Source: Hymenobacter lapidiphilus (GTDB lineage Bacteria; Bacteroidota; Bacteroidia; Cytophagales; Hymenobacteraceae). Taken from it: a stretch of 64,000 bases of DNA. Under the pieces are notes generated by a model. It saw only the letters and a list, made by a program, of their open reading frames with translations. It made no database searches and was not told the origin of the DNA. The stretch is from positions 124,001 through 188,000 of the forward strand of contig NZ_JABKAU010000002.1 of NCBI RefSeq assembly GCF_013377885.1. Reading direction: 5' to 3'. The translations under genes were made by a program, and so were the position numbers. Positions 48,814 to 56,658 of this stretch are shown here, piece by piece. The first letter of the stretch is position 1; each line of letters starts with the position of its first letter.

Positions 48814-48929
48814 AAGGTAATGAGTAGATAAAGGATACCGGAAAGAGGCCGTAAACCGGGCCGGAGTTGCCTAAGAGGCGAAAAACAGCGCAGAAGCCGC
48901 CAGGAAAGTCAAAAACAACTAACAATCAA

Positions 48930-49673
48930 CTACTTACTTCGGCGAAAAAAAACGTCGCCGCTAATGGATTCAAGCCGGATACGGGGCCCACCGCCAGCCA
49001 GCGTACCCCGCACCTCGTAGCCCACCAACGGGTTTTCCTTGCGGTTGCTGAACGCTACGTCCTGATCGGTGAACACTTCCCCCGAAATTGACTTAAAAGC
49101 TACCTCGGCCCCACGGCCCGCCGGCCAGCTCACGTCCACAAACCCGCTGATGCTTTTCAGTTCCAGTGGCCCCGTGAGGCCCACTACGTCCACGTTGCCG
49201 TTGATAGTGTTGAGGCGCAGAGTGGCGTTGGCGGGCAACGTAATATCGTAGGCAATGGTGGCGCACACGGCGGCCCGGTTGCCCTGGCCATCGCGTCCAT
49301 CGGTCCAGGAGCCGTAATAGCTGGTTCCGGGTGCATCGGTCGGACAGTCGCCGGGCTGAGCCTGGGCCAGCACCTGCTTATCGAGGGCCGCCGTGACAGT
49401 AATTGCATCAGGAGCTTCGCGTAGGTCGAGCTGGAGCGCATCATTCAACCGGTTCTGGTTGATGCTCACCGTCGCGCGCAGTCGCAGCTGGTTATCGAGG
49501 GCCGGCCGCAGCCGAATGGTTGTGGCGTATTTGAGGTCCAGCACGACCACTTGGCCGGCCGCCACGGCGGCGGCTTTGTCCATGGTTTTCTGGGCCCGAA
49601 CACCGGGCACCACGGCCAGCAGAAGGCTCGTTACGGCGCACCAAGTCAGTAAAATGCGTGGCATAGGAGGCAT
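48930..49673 (-). CDS. DUF4097-family exported protein (second copy)
   Basis: The 247-residue product has a signal peptide (ILLTWCAVTSLLLAVVPGVRAQ). The DUF4097 beta-solenoid hallmark follows: LRLNTINGNVDVVGLTGPLELKSISGFVDVSWP, then FKSISGEVFTD and RLESISGDVFFRRSK. ATG 49673 or 49664 are both plausible. It is the paralogue of the gene at 49714-50481 and shares the repeated ISGxV motif and terminal strand, but has an added cysteine-bearing insertion (AQPGDCPTDAP...RAAVCATIAYD). Its role is unknown. Confidence 0.85.
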   Translation of the reverse strand: MPPMPRILLTWCAVTSLLLAVVPGVRAQKTMDKAAAVAAGQVVVLDLKYATTIRLRPALDNQLRLRATVSINQNRLNDALQLDLREAPDAITVTAALDKQVLAQAQPGDCPTDAPGTSYYGSWTDGRDGQGNRAAVCATIAYDITLPANATLRLNTINGNVDVVGLTGPLELKSISGFVDVSWPAGRGAEVAFKSISGEVFTDQDVAFSNRKENPLVGYEVRGTLAGGGPRIRLESISGDVFFRRSK

Positions 49674-49713
49674 GTTTTAGGAATGGATTCGATCTGGCTC
49701 GCACTACGCTGTT

Positions 49714-50481
49714 TTACTTCGTCTTCCGCACGTACACGTTGCCGCTGATGTTTTTAAGCGAGATGGACGTACCGCCGCCGTTGAGGTGGCCGCCAGTGGC
49801 TTGGCCACCCACCCGAGTCAGGCCATCGGTCGTAGCGGCTTTGGGCTGGGTGAGGTCGAAATCGGTGTACACCTCGCCCGAAACGGTACGCATGGTGAGG
49901 GTCGCTTTGGTGGCGACGGGCAGGGCCACATCGATAGCGCCACTGATGTTGCTGATGGCGCTGGGCGCGGGCGTGAGCGTGGCGTAGCGCACCGTAATGT
50001 CGCCGCTGGTGCTGCTGGCCACCACCGGGCCGGTTACGTTGAGCAATTTGGCACTAGCACTTTTCATTTCCACCTGCAAGCGGCCACGCAGGTTCTGCAT
50101 TACCAAGTCTTCATCGCCCCAATTCATGGACCGATATACTACGTCGGCTGCACGAGGCACCTGGATTGTATAGCGGTTGGTCCAACGTGAGGCCTGCACG
50201 ATGCTTACCGTATTCCCGGTGCGCCGGATTTCCAGGCCTATTTTAGTATTGTCTACGGCTGTATTGTACACGGAATGTAAGCCCTCGGCTCGCTTGTCGG
50301 GTTCTTTGTTACTGTTACCTCTAATCACTATTTCGTCGCCGTCATAGCCCTCAACGGTTACTTCCGAGTTGCGCATCAGAATTACGATTTGAGCGCCATT
50401 AAGCTTCATTTTATATTCCTGGGCCCGCAGGCCGGCGGCGCTCAGCAGCGCCAGCAGGGTTAGTAAAAAAGTCTTTTTCAT
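49714..50481 (-). CDS. DUF4097-family exported protein (first copy)
   Basis: The 255-residue product has a signal peptide (MKKTFLLTLLALLSAAGLRAQ). Repeated beta-strand motifs follow: SSTSGDITVRYATL, ISNISGAIDVALP, MRTVSGEVYTDFDLT, SLKNISGNVYVRKTK. These match the DUF4097 right-handed beta-helix-like repeat. It is in the same orientation as the anti-sigma gene, 115 bp downstream, and 40 bp before the second copy. DUF4097 next to sigma and anti-sigma genes recurs in Bacteroidota, where it probably reflects an envelope function. Confidence 0.86.
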   Translation of the reverse strand: MKKTFLLTLLALLSAAGLRAQEYKMKLNGAQIVILMRNSEVTVEGYDGDEIVIRGNSNKEPDKRAEGLHSVYNTAVDNTKIGLEIRRTGNTVSIVQASRWTNRYTIQVPRAADVVYRSMNWGDEDLVMQNLRGRLQVEMKSASAKLLNVTGPVVASSTSGDITVRYATLTPAPSAISNISGAIDVALPVATKATLTMRTVSGEVYTDFDLTQPKAATTDGLTRVGGQATGGHLNGGGTSISLKNISGNVYVRKTK

Positions 50482-50596
50482 GAGTAAAAAGCGAAAATGC
50501 GTGGAGAAAAATCGGGGTCAATAACAGGCCGCGAAACAGGTAAAATGCTAGGTTTTGTTTAGCCCGCTGGAACGAGGCTAACAGCTAACGGCTCTT

Positions 50597-51478
50597 TTAG
50601 AGCAGCACCCCAATACCCTGGGTGGCCTGCTGGCGCACCACGGGCAGCGCGTCGGGGCGCTCGGCCAGGCGCTGGAGCTGGGGCACGGCCTGCTTGCGGC
50701 GCAGACTCACGAGCATTTCAATCAGCGTAATCTGCACGTTGGGGTCGGTTTGCACGGCCAGCGACTGGGCCAGTGCTGGCCCCACGAGCGAGTCGGCCCG
50801 CAGGCGGTACAGGGCTTCGGCGGCAGCCAGGCGCACGTTGGGGTTGGGGTCGGCGTTGAGCGTGTTGATGAGCACGAGCACAGTAGGGTCGCCGGGGTGT
50901 ACGTTTGGCCCCGACGAGGCCTCGTGTACCAGCTGAATCCGGCTGCTGGCCATCGGCGGCTGGCCGCTGGTGGTCGTCAGCTGGCGGGCCAGCAACTGGG
51001 CGGCTTCGGCCTGGTTGGCAGCCAGCGTGGCTTCGGCGGGCGCGGCCTGACGGGCCAGCAACCAGCCAAGCGCCGCGCCCACGGCCAGCAGTGCCACGCT
51101 GGCCGCAATGCGCAGCCAGCCGACCGTTGCGGCATCCAGCACCCCCACCGGCCACAAAGGCCGCACTACGGCCATTGGCGGGCTCACCAACGTTTCCGGG
51201 GCCGGCAACGTCTGCTTCTCAGCGGCTAGCATTGCCAGGAAATCGTCACGCAGAGCCAGCGGGGGCAACTCGTCCACCGAATCAGCCAGTAGCGGTAGCA
51301 GCAACTTGTACTCGGCCAGGCAAGTCTGGCAGGCAGGGCAGGCGGGTAAGTGGGCCTCTGCCGCCGCCACTTCGGCTGGCGGCAGCTGCCGGGCCGCGTA
51401 GTCGGCCAGCAGCGGCCGCACTGCCGCGCAAGCGGGCGGCAGCGGAGTCGGGGCGCGGTGGGTTTCTTCGGTGGTCAT
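50597..51478 (-). CDS. Anti-sigma factor with zinc finger and HEAT repeats
   Basis: The 293-residue protein starts with a zf-HC2-like cluster (ACAAVRPLLADYAARQLP...EAHLPACPACQTC). It then has one transmembrane helix (about 124-146, IAASVALLAVGAALGWLLA). The periplasmic part contains HEAT-type helices (LVLINTLNADPNPNVRLAAAEALYRLRAD; VQTDPNVQITLIEMLVSLRRKQAVPQLQRL). The arrangement makes it the membrane anti-sigma for the preceding ECF factor. It ends ATQGIGVLL. Confidence 0.9.
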   Translation of the reverse strand: MTTEETHRAPTPLPPACAAVRPLLADYAARQLPPAEVAAAEAHLPACPACQTCLAEYKLLLPLLADSVDELPPLALRDDFLAMLAAEKQTLPAPETLVSPPMAVVRPLWPVGVLDAATVGWLRIAASVALLAVGAALGWLLARQAAPAEATLAANQAEAAQLLARQLTTTSGQPPMASSRIQLVHEASSGPNVHPGDPTVLVLINTLNADPNPNVRLAAAEALYRLRADSLVGPALAQSLAVQTDPNVQITLIEMLVSLRRKQAVPQLQRLAERPDALPVVRQQATQGIGVLL

Positions 51479-51538
51479 CGGGAAATTTTCTAGGGAATAA
51501 CTCGGTCACACATGTCTCACATCGACTATACAACCCGT

Positions 51539-52078
51539 TTATGTCTGGAAAAACACTTGCCGCAGCGCCTCCAACGCCCGGTGGGCCTTCACCCGGGCGG
51601 CTCCTTCAGAACAGGATAGCAGCTCGCCAATTTCGGCGTAGCTAAAGCCCTGGAAGCGGTGCAACACCAGAATTTCACGCTGAGCTACGGGCAACAAGCT
51701 CAGCGCTTCATCGAGCGCGGCCTGCTGCTGGGCAGCGGCCAGACCGGCCAGCGCGGCCCGGCGGTGGGTAGCGGTGCGCTCGAATTCTTCCACGTCGGTG
51801 GTGGAGCGGCGGTTTTGCTGCCAGTGGTCGTGGTGTACATGGCGGGCCAGCTGGTATACCCAGGCCCGGAAGGGCTGGCCCGGCTGGTAGCTGGCCCGGT
51901 ATTTTAGCACCCGCAAAAACACGTTTTGCACCAAATCCTGGCTGGTTTCGCGGCACCCGCAAAGCCGGCACAGAAAGTTAAACAGCGGCCCGTGGTAGCG
52001 TTCGAACAGCGGCGTCAGCTGGTCGAGATCGTCGCGGCGGACTTGCTCCATTAAGGTTTCGTCGCTGACGGGGGCCAC
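51539..52078 (-). CDS. ECF-type RNA polymerase sigma factor
   Basis: The 179-residue sigma has region 2 (LTPLFERYHGPLFNFLCRL, SQDLVQNVFLRVLKYRASYQPGQPFRAWVYQLARHVHHDHWQQ) and region 4 (LSLLPVAQREILVLHRFQGFSYAEIGELLSCSEGAARVKAHRALEAL). It heads the gene set sigma, anti-sigma, DUF4097, DUF4097, receptor, all on the minus strand. The sigma likely responds to signals through the anti-sigma and drives its own operon. Nothing identifies the inducing signal. Confidence 0.94.
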   Translation of the reverse strand: MAPVSDETLMEQVRRDDLDQLTPLFERYHGPLFNFLCRLCGCRETSQDLVQNVFLRVLKYRASYQPGQPFRAWVYQLARHVHHDHWQQNRRSTTDVEEFERTATHRRAALAGLAAAQQQAALDEALSLLPVAQREILVLHRFQGFSYAEIGELLSCSEGAARVKAHRALEALRQVFFQT

Positions 52079-52166
52079 GGTGTAAGGCGGTTTTAGCGGG
52101 AGAGTTGAAAGGGGTACCGGCCAAACCAGGATTCGTTACAGCGGCCCGCAACTTTTTTTGAACGAC

Positions 52167-52290
52167 GTAGGGGCGGGGCTTGCCCCCGCCCGCCGCTGCC
52201 CTGAATCATCGAGTCAAAACACGCCTTATGGCAGTGCTTTTTGTTCAACAACCTCGTTCAACGGCGGGCAGAGACGAACCCCGCCCCTAC
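52167..52290. repeat. Long inverted repeat, family B
   Basis: The left arm begins GTAGGGGCGGGGCTTGCCCC (52167) and the right ends CCCCGCCCCTAC (52290). The right arm carries CAACGGCGGGCAGAGACGAA, a degenerate version, so pairing is imperfect in the middle. It lies between the sigma gene's start and the folB 3' end. Confidence 0.82.
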
Positions 52291-52315
52291 TCCAACGGAT
52301 ACTATCTTCCGACCC

Positions 52316-52675
52316 CTATTCCCGCCGGCGTTCCAGCGTAACGCGGGCCCGGTGGCAGATGCCGCCCAACGGCGGATTGAACTTCGAAACGCTGACGCGT
52401 ACGCCGTTCACGTAGGGAAACTCGGCCAGCACCCTGTCGAGCACGCGGTGGCCAAGGTGTTCGAGCAGGCGGGCGGGGGCCTGCATTTCCTCGGTTACTA
52501 CCCGGTACAGCACCTCGTAGTTCACGGTTTCGCGCAGCTGATCGGAGGCTCCGGCCGCGTGCAGGTCGGTGTCGATAAACAGGTCGATGCCGTACTTATT
52601 GCCGATTTTCTGCTCCTCATCATAATATCCGTGGAAGGCGAAAAACTCCATGCCTTCAAGTGCAATCTGGCCCAT
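52316..52675 (-). CDS. folB: Dihydroneopterin aldolase
   Basis: The 119-residue enzyme, from the folate pathway, cleaves dihydroneopterin to 6-hydroxymethyl-dihydropterin. It has the characteristic start IALEGMEFFAFHGYYDEEQKIGNKYGIDLFI, the ETVNYEVLYRVV block, and SVSKFNPPLGGICHRARVTLERRR at the end. Length is typical. Other folate genes are not adjacent. It lies downstream of the DivIVA gene, on the same strand, but after a terminator-like hairpin. Confidence 0.95.
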   Translation of the reverse strand: MGQIALEGMEFFAFHGYYDEEQKIGNKYGIDLFIDTDLHAAGASDQLRETVNYEVLYRVVTEEMQAPARLLEHLGHRVLDRVLAEFPYVNGVRVSVSKFNPPLGGICHRARVTLERRRE

Positions 52676-52752
52676 GTGGTGAGGTAGTAAAATGATGAGG
52701 TGGTGCGTTTGACGTTCGGGCAGTCACCCGTAATCAGTCATTTAAAAACACC

Positions 52753-52778
52753 GAAGCCTGCCCCAAGAGGCAGGCTTC
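52753..52778 (-). terminator. Terminator-like hairpin downstream of the DivIVA gene
   Basis: GAAGCCTGCC (52753-52762) pairs with GGCAGGCTTC (52769-52778); reading the minus strand, TGTTTTTAAA follows. This suits termination of the minus-strand DivIVA gene. Confidence 0.8.
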
Positions 52779-52841
52779 AGTCAGTGGGCAGAAAACTGCA
52801 TCCGCAATCTGCGAAATCAATTTCAACTGCAACATCTGTGG

Positions 52842-53915
52842 TTAGATGTCATCGAAGAACGACCGTTCGCCCAGCGCGGCCGCCATGCCCGGCTGGCCAG
52901 GATGAATGGAGGGCGCCGGCTGGACGATTTCGGGGTGGCTGGGGCCGATGGGCTGGATATCGGGGGCTGGGGGCTCCACGCGCGGCGGCGCGGGGTCGGG
53001 TACGCGCATGGGGCCGGGTGGGTCGATGCGGGGCGCGGGCGAGATGCCGGGGTTTTCGGCCGGTGCGCCGGGGCGCTCAATCTCGGGGCCGGGCTGCTGG
53101 TCGGGACCGGTTGGGCCAGTAGGGCGCTCGGGCTCCTGGCTCGGGTCGGGCTGCTGGCCGGGCTTGGGGTTGTAGCCGGTGGTGGCGGGCTGAGTGGCGC
53201 GGCTTTCGGCCGGGCCGTTAGTAGCAATCGATTCGGAGCGGGCCGCGGCCGGCGCGGCAATAGCAGCGGCCGGCGCGGTGGCGGCAGTGGAAACGTACAT
53301 GGCAGTAGAAGCGTCAGAAGTGGAAGGCTCGTCGGCCGCAGGCGGCCGGTTTACCTTTACGCTCGCCGCCCTCGAAAGGATGGCTGCCGCGCCGGATTTG
53401 GGCCGGGCGCGGGCTCTTTCCACCTTTTCCAGCGCGTCGGAAGCCAAGTGGTGCAGGTCGCGGGTGAGGCCGTCGAACAGGTTTTCGAGGCGCTGGCACT
53501 CCTGGCCGAGGGCGTTGGCCTCCTTCTTCATGTCGGCCACCGTGCGCTCGGCCTGCTGGTAGGCATCTTCCACCACGCTACGGGCCTTCTGGCGGGCCGC
53601 AGCCAGCAACTCTTCGGCCTGCAGCTGCGCCTCCCGAATGCGCAGGTCGGCGTCGCGCTGGGCCTGCTCGGTGATGCTGTTGCTGGTATCTTCGGCCGTT
53701 TTAAGGGTGCGGTACAGGCTGGTTTCCACCTCGCGCATCTTGCTCACGTCCTGGGTGGCGTGCTCCAGCTTGAGGCGCAGCTCCCGGTTTTCGTCGCCCA
53801 TCCGCTCCCACTGCTGCGAAACGGTTTGTAAAAAGGCCTGCACTTCGTCCTTATCCAGCCCCCGAAGGGCTTTTCCAAAGGTTTGCTGCCGGATATCGAG
53901 GGCGGTAATTTTCAT
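52842..53915 (-). CDS. DivIVA-domain protein with proline-rich tail
   Basis: The 357-residue protein opens with the DivIVA membrane-targeting motif MKITALDIRQQTFGKALRGLDKDEVQAFLQTV. A coiled coil runs about 40-190 (ELRLKLEHATQDVSKMREVETSLYRTLKTAED...). The C-terminal tail, rich in Pro, Gly and Ala (PEIERPGAPAENPGISPAPRIDPPGP...), ends in the short acidic motif FFDDI. DivIVA proteins sense curved membrane and organise the pole or septum in Gram-positives; their job in Bacteroidota is not established. The tail may bind partners, and FFDDI may be the docking motif. Its upstream region is a family D inverted repeat. Confidence 0.88.
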   Translation of the reverse strand: MKITALDIRQQTFGKALRGLDKDEVQAFLQTVSQQWERMGDENRELRLKLEHATQDVSKMREVETSLYRTLKTAEDTSNSITEQAQRDADLRIREAQLQAEELLAAARQKARSVVEDAYQQAERTVADMKKEANALGQECQRLENLFDGLTRDLHHLASDALEKVERARARPKSGAAAILSRAASVKVNRPPAADEPSTSDASTAMYVSTAATAPAAAIAAPAAARSESIATNGPAESRATQPATTGYNPKPGQQPDPSQEPERPTGPTGPDQQPGPEIERPGAPAENPGISPAPRIDPPGPMRVPDPAPPRVEPPAPDIQPIGPSHPEIVQPAPSIHPGQPGMAAALGERSFFDDI

Positions 53916-53922
53916 TTTTGTT

Positions 53923-54048
53923 GAGCTATTAGCTGAAAGCTATTAGCTGTTAGCGCCGGGCCAACAGCCTTTATTGGCGACACTGCTCGTCAGGCAGAAT
54001 GGGTTCCAGCACGAAAGCTAACCGCTAATAGCTTTCAGCTAACAGCTC
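53923..54048. repeat. TTAGCTG-type inverted repeat (family D)
   Basis: The left arm starts GAGCTATTAGCTGAAAGC and the right ends CTTTCAGCTAACAGCTC; they pair with a few mismatches around a central 60-bp segment. Heptamers TTAGCTG and variants form both arms, as in the tandem array at 14897-14951. The right arm overlaps the last codons of the WD40 gene. Confidence 0.82.
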
Positions 54049-54967
54049 CATCAAAGCCTACCTGCCAGACCGCCAGACTACGGTCGTCGCTACACGAAAC
54101 TAGCCTATTCTGGCTCCCCGGCCAAAATAACTTGTTTACGGAGGTGCCGTGGCCGGCGTGGCGAGCCTTGTCTACCACGCGCAGCAGCTGCCCCGTGGCA
54201 GCGTCCCAGAGCTTGATACTTTTGTCCATGCTGCAGGTGGCCAGCAGGCGGGCATCGGGCGAGAAGATGAGGTGGTTGATGGTGAACATGTGGGCCACGA
54301 CGGTGCGCAGGGGCGCGTAGCTGGCGGCCACGGCGTAGGTGCGCAGGTGGGCGTCGCGGCCGGCCGCCAGCAGCTGGCTGCCATCAGGCGAGTAGGCGCA
54401 GGTGAATACCGAATTTGTGGCCTCGGAAATAGTGTGTTTGGTGGCCAGCGAGTCGGCGTCGAGGATATGAACCTGCCAGTCGGAGCCGCCCACGGCCAGC
54501 TCGCCGCGGCCCTCGTGCAGGGCCAGGCAGCGCAGGCTTTTGTCGGAGACGCGGTGCAGGGTTTCGAGCCGGAAATCGGTGGTATTCAGCACCGCCAGCG
54601 TGCCATCGGCCAGGGCCACGTACAAGCGCTGCCGGACTTCCGAGTAACAGATATCGAAGATGGCCACGGGCGGCAGCGCGGTGGCGAAAACCAGTGCTTT
54701 GTTCGCCAGGTCAATCACCTGCACGCCCTGGAAATTGTGGCCCAGCACCAGCAAATCGCGCTCGGGCAGCCGGCACAGCGCGTACACCGAATTCTCCACC
54801 TTCGCCACCAGCTCGCCATCCTGCTCGGGCGTGGTCGTGTTCCAGGCCACCACGAGCCCATCGGGCCCGGCCGAATACACTACATCCTCCCCTGCTGTAC
54901 CGGTGAGGGCATACACGCAGTCGCGGTGGCCGGTGAGGGCAGCAATTTTCTCAACAGTAGGACGCAC
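54035..54967 (-). CDS. WD40-repeat protein
   Basis: The 310-residue product, read from GTG 54967 (VRPTVEKIAALTGHRDCVYALTG), contains about seven WD40 blades. Characteristic units include HRDCVYALTGTAGEDVVYSAGPDGLVVAWN, SDKSLRCLALHEGRGELAVGGSDWQVHILD, FSPDARLLATCSMDKSIKLWDAATG and LFWPGSQNRLVSCSDDRSLAVW. It is a scaffold, with no signal peptide. A perfect TACCTTTG box (55001-55008, minus strand) 34 bp upstream supports the GTG start; a longer reading to 55276 runs through a family B repeat. The final codons (GAVS, TGA) come from the TTAGCTG repeat. Confidence 0.85.
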   Translation of the reverse strand: MRPTVEKIAALTGHRDCVYALTGTAGEDVVYSAGPDGLVVAWNTTTPEQDGELVAKVENSVYALCRLPERDLLVLGHNFQGVQVIDLANKALVFATALPPVAIFDICYSEVRQRLYVALADGTLAVLNTTDFRLETLHRVSDKSLRCLALHEGRGELAVGGSDWQVHILDADSLATKHTISEATNSVFTCAYSPDGSQLLAAGRDAHLRTYAVAASYAPLRTVVAHMFTINHLIFSPDARLLATCSMDKSIKLWDAATGQLLRVVDKARHAGHGTSVNKLFWPGSQNRLVSCSDDRSLAVWQVGFDGAVS

Positions 54968-55000
54968 AGTGAAGGAGTGACTCAGTGAAGGATGATGGCA

Positions 55001-55008
55001 CAAAGGTA
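55001..55008 (-). promoter_or_regulatory. -7 box TACCTTTG for the WD40 gene
   Basis: CAAAGGTA on the plus strand is a perfect TAnnTTTG on the minus strand, 34 bp before GTG 54967. Confidence 0.5.
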
Positions 55009-55054
55009 CCAACTGGCCAGCACCGGCGGGCATCACAAACGCTATACAACCTAT

Positions 55055-55164
55055 GCGGAGGTCGATGTAGGGGCGGGGCTTGCCCCCGCCCGCCGTTAAA
55101 CTGTCCGGGGTTGAATCGTTCAACGGCGGGCGGGGACAAGCCCCGCCCCTACATCGACCTCCGC
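55055..55164. repeat. Long inverted repeat, family B (43-bp perfect arms)
   Basis: Arms 55055-55097 and 55122-55164 are almost perfectly complementary (a T/C difference in GCTTGCCCC against GGGGACAAGC). They start GCGGAGGTCGATGTAGGGGC. It sits in the divergent 54968-55293 gap, together with two opposed -7 boxes. Confidence 0.9.
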
Positions 55165-55232
55165 GACCTTGGGTCAAGCTACTGTTTCGTATTCGCTTCT
55201 GGATAGGTCCTTCGCTGCGCTCAGGATGACAG

Positions 55233-55240
55233 TACCTTTG
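55233..55240 (+). promoter_or_regulatory. -7 box TACCTTTG for the phosphopantetheinyl transferase gene
   Basis: A perfect TAnnTTTG on the plus strand, 53 bp before ATG 55294. Confidence 0.5.
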
Positions 55241-55293
55241 CTCCTCGCCGACTTGCGCCTTCACTAGGTCACTCATACGCTTCTACCCCGCCA

Positions 55294-55947
55294 ATGCCGC
55301 TGCATTCCCTCTCCCCTGTTTCTGCCGAGGCCCTGCTGGGGCTGTGGCACCTGACGGAACCGGCCGATACACTCTGGGAGCTGCTGCCGAGTCCGGCGCA
55401 CTACCTGGCCCGCTTTCCCGAGGGCCGCGACGAGCTGCGGGCCCGGCAGTGGCTGGCGGCCCGCGTGCTGGCCGGGCAGCTACTGCGCGAGCTGACTGAC
55501 GCGCCTACCCCGATCGAAAACGACTTGAACGGGCGACCCTATTTCGCCGGTTTGCCCGCTTTCGGAGTGTCGTTGTCGCACTCGGGCGAGTGGGTGGCGG
55601 CGGTGGTTGCCCGGGGTGCCGCAGCCGTTGGCACAGATATTGAACTCATCCGCCCAAAAGCCCGACAGCTGGCCCGGCGGTTTCTATCGGAAGCCGAACA
55701 GGCCGATGCCGGCAACGATGCAGCCAAGCACTGCCTGTACTGGAGTGCCAAGGAAACGCTTTACAAGCTGCATAGTCGCCGGGGGCTGGTGTTCAAAGAG
55801 CAGCTATTGCTCAATCCGTTTGAGCGGCGGGAGGCAGGTGTATTGACGGGACACCTGCTGCTCGAAAACTCCCGCCGCCAACACCAGATTCATTACTTTC
55901 AGCCCACCCCCAATTATGTGCTCACTTATTGCGTAGATACTGCGTAA
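55294..55947 (+). CDS. 4'-phosphopantetheinyl transferase (Sfp-type)
   Basis: The 217-residue enzyme transfers phosphopantetheine from CoA to carrier proteins. Motifs include VSLSHSGEWVAAVV, GTDIELIRP (metal-binding D and E) and WSAKETLYKL. It is probably for acyl or polyketide/peptide carriers, as no other such transferase is visible here. It is followed 31 bp later by the thioredoxin-like gene and likely shares its message. Confidence 0.93.
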   Translation: MPLHSLSPVSAEALLGLWHLTEPADTLWELLPSPAHYLARFPEGRDELRARQWLAARVLAGQLLRELTDAPTPIENDLNGRPYFAGLPAFGVSLSHSGEWVAAVVARGAAAVGTDIELIRPKARQLARRFLSEAEQADAGNDAAKHCLYWSAKETLYKLHSRRGLVFKEQLLLNPFERREAGVLTGHLLLENSRRQHQIHYFQPTPNYVLTYCVDTA

Positions 55948-55978
55948 GTGAACCCGCTCACCATCTCACCACCTCCCT

Positions 55979-56581
55979 ATGTCTTTCCGCCGCATTTCCC
56001 TGCTCGCCGCCGCCACGCTGTTGTTCGGCATCTTCGCCGTTAGCTCGGCCCGCGCCCAGGGCAGCCGCTCGGTAGCCGATTTCAGTCTCAAGCAAAACAA
56101 CACCGAAGTCAGCCTGAAAAGCTATGCCGGCAGCAAGGCCGTGGTCGTGGTGTTCATCAACCCGACCTGCCCCTTCTCGACGCTCTACCAGAACCGACTG
56201 GCAGCCCTCAGCGCCGACTACGGCAGCAAGGGCGTGCAGTTCCTGTTCATCGACACGCCCATTAATGTGGAGGCGGCCATTGATGCCAACGAGAAGGTGA
56301 AAGTGAAGGCCAGCGGCGGTGCGGCCCTCCCGCTGCTCACCGACGAAGGCCAGACCGTGAGCACGCTGCTTGGTGCCACCAAAACCCCCGAGGTAATTGT
56401 GCTGCAGCCCGTCAGCGACGGTTTTGCGGTGCGTTACAAGGGGGCCGTCGACGATAATCCGCAGGTGGAGAACTACGTGAAGGAAAAGTATCTGGCACAG
56501 GTGCTCGACAACCTGCTGGCCGGCCGCGCTGCTGGCGTAACCGACAAACGCGCCGCCGGCTGCCTGATTAAACGGTTCTAA
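55979..56581 (+). CDS. Exported thioredoxin-like/AhpC-TSA protein
   Basis: The 200-residue protein has a signal peptide (MSFRRISLLAAATLLFGIFAVSSARAQ) and a redoxin fold: VADFSLKQNNTEVSLKSYAGSKAVVVVFINPTCPFSTLYQNRL. It has one active-site cysteine (C64 in NPTCPFS, no CxxC) and a second cysteine near the end (GCLIKRF, C195). The paired cysteines may form a peroxiredoxin-like disulfide. It lies in the periplasm. A strong hairpin follows. Confidence 0.9.
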   Translation: MSFRRISLLAAATLLFGIFAVSSARAQGSRSVADFSLKQNNTEVSLKSYAGSKAVVVVFINPTCPFSTLYQNRLAALSADYGSKGVQFLFIDTPINVEAAIDANEKVKVKASGGAALPLLTDEGQTVSTLLGATKTPEVIVLQPVSDGFAVRYKGAVDDNPQVENYVKEKYLAQVLDNLLAGRAAGVTDKRAAGCLIKRF

Positions 56582-56592
56582 ACATCTTTCCC

Positions 56593-56648
56593 AATAAACG
56601 GCTAGGGCCGGCCCGCACCTTGGTGCAGGCCGGCCCTAGCCGTTTATT
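56593..56648. terminator. Strong bidirectional terminator
   Basis: AATAAACGGCTAGGGCCGGCC (56593-56613) pairs perfectly with the complement at 56628-56648. A short inner stem (GCACC/GGTGC) lies in the loop. It sits between convergent genes. Confidence 0.9.
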
Positions 56649-56658
56649 GCTTTGCTAC

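Noticed and set aside
54968..55276. Long upstream extension of the WD40 gene to 55276
   Set aside because: It runs through the family B inverted repeat and has no protein-like text; a perfect -7 box supports GTG 54967.
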